Positions 1-12,480 of a DNA stretch of 64,000 nt are shown here, piece after piece (positions within the stretch are counted from its first letter, which is position 1; each line of letters starts with the position of its first letter). Origin of the DNA: Halocafeteria seosinensis (lineage: Eukaryota; Sar; Bigyra; Bicosoecida); contig LVLI01000095.1 of assembly GCA_001687465.1 (NCBI GenBank), positions 1-64,000 on the forward strand. The letters run 5' to 3'. The notes beneath the pieces are model-generated. The model did not search any database. It was not told the origin of the DNA and was given only the letters and a program-made list of their open reading frames with translations. Made by a program: the position numbers and the translations under genes.

Positions 1-1138
1 TTCCTGATGCAACTTTGATACAAGGACGCATAAGTTTTTCTTACTCATTCCCAAAGCTAACAGTAAAGCAGGACGCGGCAGAATTGCGTTGCGTAGCTTC
101 GGACGCCAACGAAGGCCAAAGTGTTTGGCAAGAATGAGGAAGTCAAGACGTCTCCCAAGCCAAAACAATACACCACACAGTAGTTCGGCTGTTGATCGCG
201 CCAGTATCTTAGAACAGTTGTCGGCCAAAGGTGTAACCGGAGGTTTCCCTCGTACACCAACGTAGTTGGCGGCTAGTGCCCTGGTATATGTCTGGACCGA
301 TTTTCCGCAGGTTTTCGCGCCAATTTTCTCAAAGATTTTAGCGTATCTTCACAAAAGCATCATCATCTGGAGGGCCGTATCTTTGACATGCGTACCGTAT
401 TTTTTGCACTAAAAACAGCGCCAGAATCAGCGTTTTCGGGCGATTCCAGTGGCGAGGTCTGCTTCCCGCACAGTACAATCATTTCTGTGGGATAGCCACC
501 GAAGATTCAAATCTCAAGTTGCACGTCGTCTGCCAAGGTCCACGAACTTCGGTAGTGGAGGAATTTTGATTGAGTCGGATTTTTTCGAAAACAAATGTAC
601 CAATTTGTTCTTCATTGAAAAAATCAACTTTTCATATAACCGAATTTTCTAATGATGAGTAAAAGGCTTCATAATACCAGTGAACGTGTCGAGAGTTCCC
701 GAAGTGGGCAGCTGGCCAAACTTCAAGCGATCCAGGCCATAGAGAATATCTCTTCAGCAACGGCGACGATAACCCCAGCCCAAGAGCTCGCTCGTAGTGG
801 AAACTTGATAGAATATCGTGAATCGCGAAAAACTGATATTTCGCCTTCCAACAGCACCAGAATGAGCTCGTTTGAGAAGACGTTGGGATGTTGTGAAGCA
901 GCCGCACGCGAGATGGCGACAGTGATCGTGCTTTACGAGAGCTGCGTAAGATACAGGTACCCCTTGACCACAATGAAGTGGTATTTCATAATGTCTTTGC
1001 ACATGCCATAGTTCTATATGCTATTTGCAGCACTTGCATCAACGAAATAGACGGTGACTCCAGCAGAAGCAGTGAGGTCTCAACTTCACAAGAGTCTACT
1101 ACGGGTTAGACATTGGCTCGTAGCTAACAATTTGGACA
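1..1138. other. gene-poor left edge
   Basis: No convincing gene. Several frames are open for 60-120 codons (for example + strand 652-1011), but they lack recognisable domains, a clean start context or splice partners. The stretch lies directly upstream of a transposase-like fragment and may be its decayed flank. Confidence 0.4.
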
Positions 1139-1633
1139 ATGAGTGTCGCAAAGCTAATGCCTACATGGAAAAAGCAATTAATTGAGTTGGTGGTTGCATT
1201 TAATGGAGTGTCTCACAGCAGTGTAAGCCGGATTCTGCATGAATATTTCGCCAAAGCAGAAGTTCGTCGAGGCCCCCGCACTGGACGACCACCGAAAGAG
1301 CTTCGCCTTTGCCAAGAGCTCGTGGCTCAATATGTAAAGCAACAGAACACTTCTAAAGCTCAAGTAACTATAATTGAAATACAGAACCACATGAAGGCTG
1401 AGTATGGATACTTCATCACGGGATATGAAATCGAGAGCGACAGACATTTGAATTGTGAGTGCAAGCGGAACTTCCACGGAAACTACGAGGAAAGTGTTAT
1501 ATCTTACACCTTATGGGGAAATTTCATGACTCTCCAACGAATAGCCGTATTAGATCTTCTGTCAACAAGGCTAAAGTATGGTCCAATGAACTCAAGAAAC
1601 CATACGTTTGCGCAATGGTCCCAGGCAGCTTAG
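1139..1633 (+). mobile_element. transposase-like HTH fragment, probably decayed
   Basis: An open frame of 164 codons begins with an ATG at 1139. Its first 100 residues look like the paired helix-turn-helix end of a Tc1/mariner-type transposase: a short helix, then a segment of the type VSHSSVSRIL, then a basic Gly-Arg-Pro-rich linker (RGPRTGRPPKE), then a second helical region with an Asn-Thr-Ser junction. After about residue 110 the similarity fades, and an overlapping frame (1459-1683) may continue the sequence, suggesting a frameshift. No DDE/DDD catalytic core is visible. Inverted terminal repeats were not found by eye. A domesticated DNA-binding protein is possible, but a dead element is likelier. 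Confidence 0.4.
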
Positions 1634-1683
1634 TCAACTTCCTGAAAGAATATAACCGGCAGCTGAGGGACAGTGGCCAGTAG

Positions 1684-3392
1684 CATGAGCCATGCGACTG
1701 ACTTGTTGTCTCCTGTTAACCACCTTAAAGCGCTGTTTGCAATGCGAGAAAGCTTTTCTGGTGCTACGTGAAACAATTTGCGGCGTCACTCTTCCTGATA
1801 GGAGAGTCAGCAAGCGGCGTGTTCCAGCGGTTGAAAGGAGGTTATTACGGAGGCAAATGGGGGCATCCCAAGATCGAAAAAGAATATTTAGTCCGTGAAC
1901 AAATTGAAAATGGCAGCAGGACTTCCTAAACGAGCTGTATGCCGCAATAATTGACCGGACGATAGTAAACGAGGCAGGAATCAGTCGTACTAGTTCCGGA
2001 AACATCAGAGTGAAAAGCAATTGCCTGTCACAATATAAACCATACCCATATTATTTGAAAAACGATGATTTTCATAATTATTGGCATTTACAGGTGAAAT
2101 TATAACTCTAAATCCTCGATTGGGTGTACTAAAGTTGCCGTCTTTTTCTGAAGACCAAGTTGAAGTTGAAAAACACGTAGGCTCTCGTGTTTAAGCCGGC
2201 ATAGCATAATATTTAAGCTGTATTTTGAGAATCTAAACGCGTCAAAACAATCGCCATTGCTTTATCTATACGATTACATGGACTAAATTTATTAAAAGAG
2301 TCTTATACAGTATATGTTGGGGATTGAAGTTGAAAAACACCGGATCGGTTCAGACATATTCCGGAGCACTTGTACAACTTGCACTGGTAGGGTGGCCGCA
2401 GTCTGGCCCCTTCGCTCCAATCGTGACACGTGGAGAGTCTGGCAGGTCGATCGACTCTGTGGTTGCAGAAACGAAGTCAGTGAAGTTGTACAAGAATGAA
2501 TCCACAAGGACGTATGGGGATAGCAGAGCGTTTATTCGTCCTGGGAGCGGCTACGTAGCCTATAAATGCTCGTATGTACAGCTGTCTCAACGCTTCACAG
2601 GCACGAAACCAAGTCACGGATCAGATACAGTATTGAGAAACGAATTTTATGGTGCAGACGGTAACAATTTCATTGAACCTGCCTCGATGGTTCCGCCATA
2701 TTGCGCAACTGTCAAGCAAGACTTTGGGAACAGGAACGAACGCTGCGTCTCCAGCGACGCGGTATGTCCAAATTTGCGATCCTTCACCGTGGGTACGTTC
2801 GGCTCCACTAGCTTAGGTTAAGATATTCCTATTGGAATGCGAGGTCCACGAAAATATTAGTCATGACGTCAGGACGCGCTCTGTCCGGTATCCAGGCGCT
2901 TGCCATATGTATGTAGCCACTCAAGGAATGCAGGAGGCGCGACGTCGTAGGCAACGTTACGCACTAAACTCAGGTTTTGAGCATTTCAGAAACTCAAGTA
3001 CATCGGCCTCTATCCCGGCTAGCAGGAACCAAGTGGGGGTTCGTGACGATCTCTGAAGAGCACCCTACAATTGGCAAAGAGGTCGGACTTTGTCAGGATC
3101 CCATCCCGGTTCCCAAGGAAGATACCAACAGTTTCTCTGAAAAATACTTGAAAAATTTCGTCACTGATATCCTCTATTTTCTTGTAGGCTACAAAGCAAA
3201 AAATTCAATTGTACACTTCCTACCTACCAGACTGTGACAGTGTAGGCGGCCAACCCCCAAGGTGCGACATGTTGTGAAGCATTGATGACGTGGACGTGAG
3301 TCACGTGACGCCACCGCAAACACTAAACACTATACTAGGATAGTATTATTGGTTGTAGTTCCCCCAGCTGTGGAGCAAACCGATAGGCAACT
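1684..3392. other. intergenic region with unassigned open frames
   Basis: The longest open stretch is + strand 2324-2821 (165 codons, opening with TTG rather than ATG and preceded by an acceptor-like TTATACAG at about 2310). It has no recognisable domain. Further short frames at 2832-3237 show no coherent exon chain. This could hold a fast-evolving or decayed gene; nothing can be named. Confidence 0.35.
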
Positions 3393-5241
3393 ATGTTGAC
3401 GACTAGATCAAGACATGCGCTCCTCCGTGGCGCATTATTCTCTCGCCAATTCACGCATCCCGGATTCGGCTTGGCCCAGTACACGTACGATTCCCAATAT
3501 GGACCATTGGCGGCGGCTGCGGCCGCCGCATTCGTGGGATTTGCCGGGTATGAAATGGTCTCAGCTGAACCTGGTAAAGAGGAGGACTTTGTCATAACGC
3601 AACGACCCGGATTCAGCAATGCGCTCTCGTTCCCGTACTCTCCCGTGTATAAGGATCCGGAAGGACGTCCTTTGAAATTAGTGCATGTGATAGCCATTAC
3701 ACGTCATGGGGATCGAACGCCCATTGGCTCCACTATGGGAAACTATGGCCGTGACTTGGAAACCATTGACCAGGAATGGAACAAGAGACTGACGAAAAAG
3801 GCCACGGAACGTAGATTGCAACAATGGTGCCCAAGAGCAGGAGCGCAACAAGTTTGCTCCATGGACCACCCGGAAAGTTGTCGTGGGAAATTGACGGAGG
3901 TAGGTATTGCTCAATTGGAACAGGTGGGAAAACACTTGAGGGAAGTGTACGCTACGGACAAGTACTACTCACAGCCCTTGCTTCCGCATCACTGCGATCC
4001 ATCGAAGATAGAAGCTAGGAGTACAAATTTTAAGAGATGTATTGAGTCCATGCAATCATTACTCCTCGGTTTGTATCCTCCAAGCACACGAGGCGCGGAT
4101 TATGATTCTGAATCTGCGTTTGAAGACGAAGAATCGATACCAGGCATCTCAGAAAGGAGCAGTCTTCACAAGAGTCCAAGGGAAGTAGCACTGACACCAG
4201 TCCATATTCGTGCCGGCGGTATCAATGCAGAGGGGAACGAAAATAGCTCGGACGTGGAGACTCTGTTCCCTCATTCTGCAGGGCCATGTCCTCGGCTTGA
4301 CAAATCTTTCTCAAAAAGCCGGCAACTGTTAAAGGAGGAGGTACACAGAATTCTGCAGGAGTTCCGGTCTGGCGACCATGAGATCCCACATCGCCTTGGC
4401 AAGAGAAGTACAAACTTGGGGTTGGGACAGGAAGAATTGCAGAGGTGTCTCCGATGTCGTCAAAGCGCCAAGTATGTTTGGAAGGCGTTTGGCCTGGAAA
4501 CATCTACTGAGGCCAGCCATACACCGGTCAATAACAAAGGGGAGGAGGAGATGATACCTTGGATCCGCGTCAGAGATATTTTGCTCGCGCATTTCACACA
4601 TGGAATTAACATGGGTCTGGTAAGCGGTCGTTACGAAATCTACTGGGACTGATTGTTGTAAATTTTTTGGATTATTTTCCTCTACTCAGCCGGGTGTTGG
4701 ATTCGAAATGTTTCCCGTCGCATCAAACTGTGCTGAGACAGAAATGGCTGTATTGTTCAGGGTTCCATGCGATCCCTCTGCTAAGCCTCAGAGAGGCAAG
4801 TATGTAGCAGAATTTGGTCCCATGCGCAACTCGAGACAGTTTGAAGCTGTACGTTACGGCATTGGAATGTTCATAAACGAATTACAACAGGTACTCCGAA
4901 CAGCATCCGAAGGTAACTTGAAACCGTCATTCAAAGTCTACCTAGGACACGACGCCACGATGCTCCCCATGCTATATATGCTGGGCTCGACGACCAGTCA
5001 GTGGCCTCCATACGCAGCTACGATGAGAATTGAAGTGTTCCAAGTTAATGGCTCGGAATCTTCTATCCATTACTTTGCCAGGGTGCTCTACAATGGGTTG
5101 CCTCTTCCTTTAGCAAAGCACACGCATTCTGATGGCACGTCCTATCAAACCAGCGTCGTTCCTCTACAATTGCTTCGAGACATGATGGAGCCTTTCGCGG
5201 TCAAATCTACCCAGGCGTTTTGCAAAGAATGCAATGCATAG
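3393..5241 (+). CDS. histidine acid phosphatase, ACP6-like
   Basis: Two exons, 3393-4619 and 4690-5241 (70-nt intron, GTAAGC...CTCAG), encode about 592 residues. The catalytic RHGDRTP motif lies near residue 104 and the proton-donor His-Asp (LGHDAT) near residue 495, as in branch-2 histidine acid phosphatases. The PHHCDPSK and RSTNFKRC segments and the overall layout are closest to lysophosphatidic acid phosphatase type 6 (ACP6) and 2-phosphoxylose phosphatase. The N terminus is Arg- and Ser-rich with no acidic residues, then has an Ala-rich hydrophobic stretch (about residues 30-50). This suggests a mitochondrial presequence or membrane anchor. An acidic Ser-rich insertion follows the LGLYPPST segment at about residues 230-270. 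The gene ends only 20 bp from the end of the convergent M16 peptidase. The substrate is inferred. Confidence 0.85.
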
Positions 5242-5261
5242 CGGGATTGTTTCTGTACACT

Positions 5262-8200
5262 TCACACTTGTTTGTGCGTGTTCTTGACGGGTGAGAGCGA
5301 TTGCAGTTTATACTTGATCGATGTATAAGATGCTAGCGAGTCACTATCTGATTTTATTTCCCCAGGATTGACAGATATTGTAGAAGCTGCAGGATTGCTC
5401 CAAGACTCAGGTAGAGGAATGTTCTCGTCTTGCATAGCTTCGTCCAGGTAGGGGTCAGAACTCCCAATCTCATCGATCCCGGCGCTGAAAATCCTGAGTT
5501 GTATCTGTCTGGCTTTCTCCGGAGAAAACACGTCATCATAGAAATTTCGCAGACCGTCCAGGTCAATACTGCGTAGTGCATAGCTTAAATTCTCCTTGGC
5601 TTCGAAATCGAATCTACATTCTGATATCTCAAACCAGTTTCTTTCAAAATTTTCCAGCATATTGTTCTCTGGCTGCAGATTCATATCGATCAGGCTGTTC
5701 AACTGTTTCTGGAATAGAAGAACATCTGGTTTCGAGAGTACTTTTCTGAAGTAAGAGAGAAAATCACGGATTCGTTCTGACAGATACCGTGGGCCCCATT
5801 TTGAGCTCTGGACGGTAATCGTGTATCCAAGCATCCCATAGGTGCTTCGGAGGGAGCAACCAACGTGGTATCCGAGCTGCTGCTTTGTTCGAAGAACGTC
5901 AAATAAATTTTCAGACATTATGTGTTCCACCATTTCCGCCATTGCTCGATTCTCGTTTGCTGGAAGATAGAGTGTTTACTTAATTTGAGTTGTATCAAAG
6001 GAGTGGAGTCAAAATAGTTCACTTACTCTCTGGACCAATTTGAAAATAATGCTCTGCACATGTTGCTTTGAAGTCTTGCTCGGCTTCGATCAAGTACAAG
6101 GTCTTGGGCGGCAGCACTCTAACAGGCATTGCTTGAATGTTAAATGCGGTGGCGCTATCGTTAATACTTCTCAAATTGCTCTCGGCTATATCAAAGCTTG
6201 AGGAGTCCTTGCAGCAGTATCTGTAAGAGAGAGGTGCAGGTACTGCTGTCTCTGTGATTTCGGTTTCCAGCGGCGCTTTACTACAGTTACATGGGAGACG
6301 ACATAGGAACGCATCTACGGTTTGGGCGAGCTGCGTGCAGCTTTGAGAAGTCTCGTTACCGTATACTAGCATTTGCGCGAAGCATCCACTCCACAGATAC
6401 TCTTCACTGTCCTGGTTGCAGATGGCGCGGGACATATCTTCTTCCGATATGTTACCAAGGGTATCTAACAACACATCATGAGGGACGCATTGCCGACACA
6501 GCATAAGCAATCTGAGATACTCAGCATAGGAAGACGGCCGTATATACCGATTCTTCCATCGACGCAAGAGCATCTCCTTGACGGCCTCAAACCTGTCGCT
6601 GTCAGGTTTTGTCTGAAATAAGGCCGAAAGTGCCTGCAAGCATAAAATCCGAGATTAGACAAATTAGGAGACAGGATAAAATATTGGAGAGCTACTGACC
6701 TCTTCCAAGAGAACGGGTAATTTGTCGTGAAATCCAAATACAGTGACGCATATACTGATGTGGTCACATCGAATGGCCAGCTCCAGATCCGCCAGATGAG
6801 ACATATACGCCGTTTCAGTAAGTGCTGCATAGAAGTAAACACAACGTAACATAAAGAACCACAAGATTAGACGTTGGCGCTGAACACACTACCATACCAT
6901 CGAGAACCAGCTCGGTCCACAGCGAGGAAAAGGCAGTGTACTTAGGATCGCGCATCAAAATGGGACAAACGAGGCGCACGGTTACGAAACTCTTTGGTAA
7001 CAAGAATGCCGTATCCCTGTGGTACCATAGCTGCAGTCGTTTCGTGTTCAAAGTTTCACTGTTAGAACGTAAAATGGGGTGTATGATACTACTGGAAACA
7101 AGTTCAGGGCTGAGGGCTGCAGGAGTCTCGCTAATATCCGCCCCCTCCTTGCAGAGCTGTAGCAAATGTGTTCTAACTTCTTTGTGGAGACTTGCAGTGG
7201 AGAGAGCCACGTCCTGAAAGTTTCGAACCTCAAGGTCATCGGGAATAAACGGATTAAGATTAGGAATGTAAATCTTTTGATATTTCCTTGATACCCAATT
7301 GGAGACTTGCCTTGAAGAGCGGTTCGGACTCTCGTGAGCGTCTTCGAACATTGTTTTCCTCCATTGCTGTATCAGACTTTCGGGCAGCGGTTCAACACTG
7401 TAAGGGCAGCCAAAATAAGGTTCTATAGCAACGTGGGGAGAGACTTCCAGGAACGGCAGATCAACCTTCGTAAATGTGAAAGTAGCTTCCACTTTGGTTA
7501 CACCGTCGTCCGAGGGTATACTAGCGGCGTCCTCGTCAGTATTTTCTGCTTCCTTTGTCTCCACACCAGTGTGAAACGAAGGGTGCATAAGATCAACACG
7601 TAGTGTCTCTGGTATTAGCAGGTCTACTAAGCTACTTATTGTTGCGGCATCAAATTCCTGTAAAACAACCGTACCCGGCAAGATATCGTCGTCTTTGTAA
7701 TCTTGGACCATCACGGAAGCTAAGCGCTCTACATTCTCACGGGGATCTTCATCTTCTTGAAAACGGTAACTGAGCGTTGCAGTCTTCTTAAGTTCGTCAA
7801 AAACCGCAAACGCTGGACCGGTACATCTAATAACACCAATATACGCGAACATAAGATCGATGACGGTGTACCAATTTTCCAACCCTGCGTTGGTAACTGT
7901 AATATCGACGCCAAACAAAGAGCAGCAATTGTTCCTTTCAAAGCCTTCGTCCCCGATTCCAGCGCAGAGATCCGTTGCCCATCCTCTTTCTTTTAGTTCT
8001 GCCAGGAGGGAACCTTGTGCTTCGTGACCCAGCAAATGGGCTACGTATTCGTCTGGTTTTTTTCTTGCACACCTTGCCGACTGTAGAGGCACAAGCGAGG
8101 TTGGTATGGCCCATGATACATGTAGGATAGATCTCGTTCGCACTGGTTTTAAGCGATGAAGACACGGAACAGAGCGGCGAACATTCTCTTGCTGGTAAGC

Positions 8201-9641
8201 ATCCGAAATTAGAAAAGGCGACGCCAACTTAGAGTGTTCGATAGCATTAACGACTTGCTGTGGTGTGTACTCAGCCAACCCCCCTCTTCTTGGAACCTTT
8301 TGGAATATCGGTGCTATCAGCTCTTCCAAAGCATCCAGGGTGTAAGGTGCACGGGCAACAACATGCATTCGGTCAGCCGAGTACATAGAATTAAACAGGG
8401 TGAATAGTGCAGCATGTGGATCTCTTCCATATTTTGCAGGTGTATCCCTTAACGACTGAATATTTCCCCATGAAAACTTATGCATTACATGGTCACAATC
8501 AGAAGTGTGCGCCATTACAGCTTCCAAGCGGGTGTAGTCATCCTGTGTGGCTGCAGCAAATTCATCTTCGATGGCCTGCAACTCGCGATCAGTGGCTTCC
8601 TTCTTACACAAGGGACTAATGAAAAACTGTGAAAATCTGCGAGATTCACAAGCTCTTCATCAGTACTGAATGATTTGAAACTAATCTCAGACCGAGTAGC
8701 TTACCTCTCTGTTGCTTCTTGAAAATATTTGCCAAGAACTTCAAAATAGAATACAGTGTGTTCCAATTCCGTGTATGCATTGGAGAACCCTCCTCTATCG
8801 GACAAGAATTGTTCGAATTCGTTTTCGTTAGGGTATTTTTTCGATCCCATGAAGATCATATGCTCCAGAAAATGGGCGAGCCCTTCTACCTCGTCGGGAT
8901 CATGGAAGGAACCTGCTTGTACACCGATACCCAGAGCTGCCCGTCGGTACTCTTGACTAGGCTGATCTGGTTCCCCCTGTTCAGCATTCTTCCTTTCTTC
9001 CTTGTGTCGTCGGTCCTCTACCGTGGGATTTTGCTTAAGTTTTTTGCTGCTCCTACGATAGCGCGCTGAGCCACGAACTTCATTCCCCGGGTCCGAATCA
9101 GAGTCACTGCCATCCGATGACGACGAACCATCCGACTCTTCCCTTTCATGCTCATGCTGTACTCGTTGGCGCTTTCGATGCGACGCCTCTCCTGCCCCAT
9201 CGCTGTCTTCATTCGATTTAACCCGGGTATGGGGTGTCCTGTAGACCTCCATTTTCGTGGAATCGCTGGTGATGGAGGCCATATCGCTGATGAGCAGCAA
9301 CCGGAGGCCATTTTCCAGGTGCAGTAGCCTGTACTCATTCTTATCATTGGCACTCTTTGTTTCATCCACCACATCCCTGGTCGTCCTGGATCCTCCTCCT
9401 CCTCCATGCATGGAGGAAGAGGGGGAATTCAGCCCGAAAGCCCTCTTGGAAGCATTCTCCGTCTGGCTTCGATGCTCCATTTCCTCCAATACAATGATAT
9501 CTACAGCGAGAGAGAGAGAGAAGAGGTAAAATAATAAGTAGTTGACTAACTAGCTTAAATGTCTTCGGCAACAAACAAACCTCCTCGAACAGTGTATACT
9601 ATCACATGATGCTGTGAAGGACTTGGGACCTCGACTGGCAT
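5262..9641 (-). CDS. M16 metallopeptidase, nardilysin-like
   Basis: Six exons on the minus strand (9641-9581, 9500-8705, 8636-6898, 6824-6700, 6633-6027, 5959-5262) give 4026 nt, 1341 residues, with phase kept at every junction. The zinc motif HFLEH (HxxEH) is near residue 235, and the distal Glu lies in the downstream ELQAIEDE helix, so the enzyme looks active. The four M16 lobes typical of insulysin follow. Just before the zinc motif is a charged insertion of about 110 residues (basic, Ser- and Asp-rich). An acidic insertion at this place distinguishes nardilysin from insulysin. Nardilysins cleave before dibasic sites and act in cytosol and nucleus. The first exon is short (61 nt); its ATG at 9641 is preceded in frame by a stop. 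Its 5' end faces the next gene, 189 bp away. Confidence 0.88.
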
Positions 9642-9830
9642 GCGTTTCAAACTTTCAAGCTGCCATTACGCCGGGGATGAATGAAGTCGATAGTTGGTAG
9701 GCATGGGCACAGAAGATGAATGGATTTTAGTAGTAAATGCTACACGCCTATATCGTTACATTACGTGAGTCACAACGCATTGTGGCCATGTTCATGGTGG
9801 CCAGACACTAAAAAGTGAGCTGAAGACGCT

Positions 9831-10946
9831 ATGATTACCAACAGGAATGTTCTAATTACTGGGGTGGTGTTGGTGGTGACTGTGCTTTACCTCCTAGACA
9901 TCGTTGCTCTGAGGGGATTCGACGGTTTTATCCAGGGCCAACGGAGAGCAGGCTGGTCTTTTTCCCGTTTGCATAACGCCTCCGTTGCCCAGGATATGCA
10001 CCCAAGAAAACCTAACCAGGATCTGAGGAAGGACGGTTCGTCTTCATCCGAAGTCTCTACTTCCAAGGACAGTAGGCCTGTATTCCTTTCTTACGGGGAA
10101 GCAGGTTTTAGAGGGCCAAAAGCGAAGGAACCTGCCGTGATTCCCAGCAGTTCGGCAATGAATATTTCGGAGGTGACCATAGAGGAAGCGATTCGACAGA
10201 ATTTACTCACAGTCGTCACCGGCTATTTCGAGATGCCAGGAATGCCTCATCATCCCGCTAGTTACTTTCACAAAAGTATTCCGGGCACTTTAAAATTCTT
10301 AAAACGCCTCAAGGCGAATATTGTGTACTATCACAATCTAAACTTGAGTTCTCACCCTTTGGGACAACAGTTCCGCGATAGTGGTGCCATATTGCGTAAA
10401 GTCGAACTGGAAGACTTGCCTGGAGCAAGAGTTTCTCCGGACTTAAGGCAATTATGTGTGCGCGGCGAAACTATAGAGAAGACGTATCGAGGAAACAAGT
10501 GCTATTATCTCCAAAAGAGATTAAGGGAATTTGATTCGTATTATCATGTACTCAGCGTATGGTTCTCCAAGTTGCCGTTCGTGAACGAGGTAGTGCATGA
10601 GAACCCCTTCGGATCGGTCTACTTTGCATGGTTTGATTGTGGGATCTTGAGCCGCTTAGGATACCAAATGGCACGGTACCCTCTGACGCCCACGAAGATC
10701 CGTACACCACGCAGCAGCCGACTGTATGGCCCAAATAAACTGCAAGTCCGGCACAGGATGGGGTTGATGGTCGGTCCTGGCGACAAACTTGCCACTCTAC
10801 ATCGGCTACACACCGAGAAGGTGAAGCAAGTGATCTCGAAGAACGGGACTATGTGCTATGACGAAGAAATAATCCTCGCAGAAGTACTTCGCAGTAGTCA
10901 GACCAGAGAGGAAGCGAAAGGTCTTCTTGGTCTTTTTGGAAGGTGA
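9831..10946 (+). CDS. HtrL/YibB-family type II membrane protein
   Basis: A single exon encodes 371 residues from the ATG at 9831. Residues 7-24 form one strongly hydrophobic segment, so the protein is probably a type II membrane protein with a lumenal catalytic domain. The C-terminal 230 residues resemble the HtrL/YibB (WlaTC) family. They begin with a TVVTGYFEM strand, followed by a Tyr-Tyr-His segment and later a FAWFDCGI motif matching the Trp-x-Asp-x-Gly-Ile signature of that family. The family is thought to be glycosyltransferase-like (bacterial members lie in LPS or capsule loci), but a biochemical activity is not settled. The segment between anchor and domain is polar and Ser-rich, like a Golgi stem. 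Donor and acceptor sugars cannot be inferred. Confidence 0.7.
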   Translation: MITNRNVLITGVVLVVTVLYLLDIVALRGFDGFIQGQRRAGWSFSRLHNASVAQDMHPRKPNQDLRKDGSSSSEVSTSKDSRPVFLSYGEAGFRGPKAKEPAVIPSSSAMNISEVTIEEAIRQNLLTVVTGYFEMPGMPHHPASYFHKSIPGTLKFLKRLKANIVYYHNLNLSSHPLGQQFRDSGAILRKVELEDLPGARVSPDLRQLCVRGETIEKTYRGNKCYYLQKRLREFDSYYHVLSVWFSKLPFVNEVVHENPFGSVYFAWFDCGILSRLGYQMARYPLTPTKIRTPRSSRLYGPNKLQVRHRMGLMVGPGDKLATLHRLHTEKVKQVISKNGTMCYDEEIILAEVLRSSQTREEAKGLLGLFGR

Positions 10947-11934
10947 ACATTGAACATATTGAGTATACTATTCTGTTTGTCGTGTGTGCCCCAGATGGGG
11001 GCCAGATGCTGTGAATATTGGCAAGGCCGCAACACAAATCATTTAATAACCATGGCATCGCTAGTGGCGAGCGACAACGAGGAGTCGCAAGAATGAAAAG
11101 ATTACGTGAGATTACTGTATTCATTATTATTATTCAACGCATTCGTTGGAATGATCCAGACTATACGAGAACACATGCGGGTGGCTTTGTAAGACGGAGA
11201 TCGGCAAGGCATTGCAGTTGCCTTACATGTGGTATCACTACGAATTGATGGATTATAGTGTATCAGAATCAAGTCGACTGTACAGCATAATACAGGTACT
11301 CGGCATTTGGGGAATACCTCGTGTGACGTCGAGTCGCGTGACATAACTCGCCAGGGCGTGACATTGCCTCATCCGAGACTGAAATCATTGATACAGGAGT
11401 TCGATCTTTAGTGGATGCCTAGCATGACAGAAATACGTATGCCGCCGGTGCAACGAATTGATTCCAGTCCGGGCTTTAAGGTGTTTTGACAACCGTCGTT
11501 CAAGGTGCGAGCATTCAACTCGGTGGCTTTGAGGGGGATAAGCTACAGTTGATTCGTGATTGCCGCTGCCTAAACAGCTGAAAATCCGAACGATTCACTA
11601 ACAAGCAACTATAAGTAGCATAGCTGAGTGAAATAATCATGGTGAATGAGACATGTATGGCTGGCGGCTCCAAACCACTCTTGATGAATGGTATTCTGCT
11701 GTATAATTCCAACTCACTTTACACTGCACGGTTTCCTATACCTCGGTTTGCAGAATGTGACTGAGTCCGACTTGCTGATGGCGATGGACCTACGCGTGAG
11801 CATGAATGGGTGTCATTGGAGTTTGGTGATGGTGATGTCGACCAAGAAGGCGCGGGAGTTACGGGTGTGCTCGGAATTAAAATATAACAGACCACTTCTT
11901 GCTCAGCTAGGGCAACTAACGCATTTTTTCAGCC
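10947..11934. other. intergenic region without recognisable genes
   Basis: Only short open frames without domains or consistent splice sites. Nothing supportable was seen. Confidence 0.4.
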
Positions 11935-12480
11935 ATTGTTGTACTTTCCGGATGGACAGTAACTGCCCACAGTGTTTGAGGTGCTCTTTCCTGCGGGGCA
12001 GTTCTTGTATTCTCCTTCGTGCTCATACGGTCCACAAGGACACTCAGTACAATTCTTTCATTGTCCCCCGAAGGGCACGAAACTTCATACCGGAAGTTAC
12101 AAATTCGCACGGAGAACGTATTCTTGAAAACCACTGACCAGTCACAGCTGTACTGGAATGGCCATCCGCATTTCTGAGTATCTGCTCCGGTTTGCGGCTT
12201 CGGTACAAAGCCCATTCTTATTGTTATTCTTGTAATGCGTCCAGGTAGCGTGGAATTCCTCACCGTGGGCCGTTTGATCCTGATGATAAGATATGGGCAT
12301 CATACACCAGAAACTGAGGATTATCGGTTGCGATCCTCATGTCTAACTCTCCATCTCTATGATATGCTCGTATTCCACCACTTTTATATGCAGTTGCCTC
12401 TAATTCGTGATACATGTAGTGGAAGCAGGAAACCGATTCTATGTGCATCCTTCTCCAAAGGTATGCGTAGCGATGTCCAA
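11935..12480 (-). pseudogene. decayed relative of the Cys-rich gene at 13192
   Basis: Translating the minus strand gives pieces that align with the intact neighbour. Around 12448-12260 a segment with SGGIRAYHRDGELDM and IATDNPQF matches the neighbour's GGGIRLFNSYGGLEM and VATDNPQL. Around 12130-12060 FSVRICNFRYEVSC matches FYMRLCNFRYTVFC. Past about 12050 the frame shifts, and a Cys-rich repeat (CTECPCGPYEHEGEY, then CPAGKSTS) continues in another frame. The DNA itself is still similar; 12440-12475 matches 14200-14236 closely. There is no S/T/P tail and no intact start. A diverged, duplicated and broken copy is the simplest reading. Confidence 0.8.
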
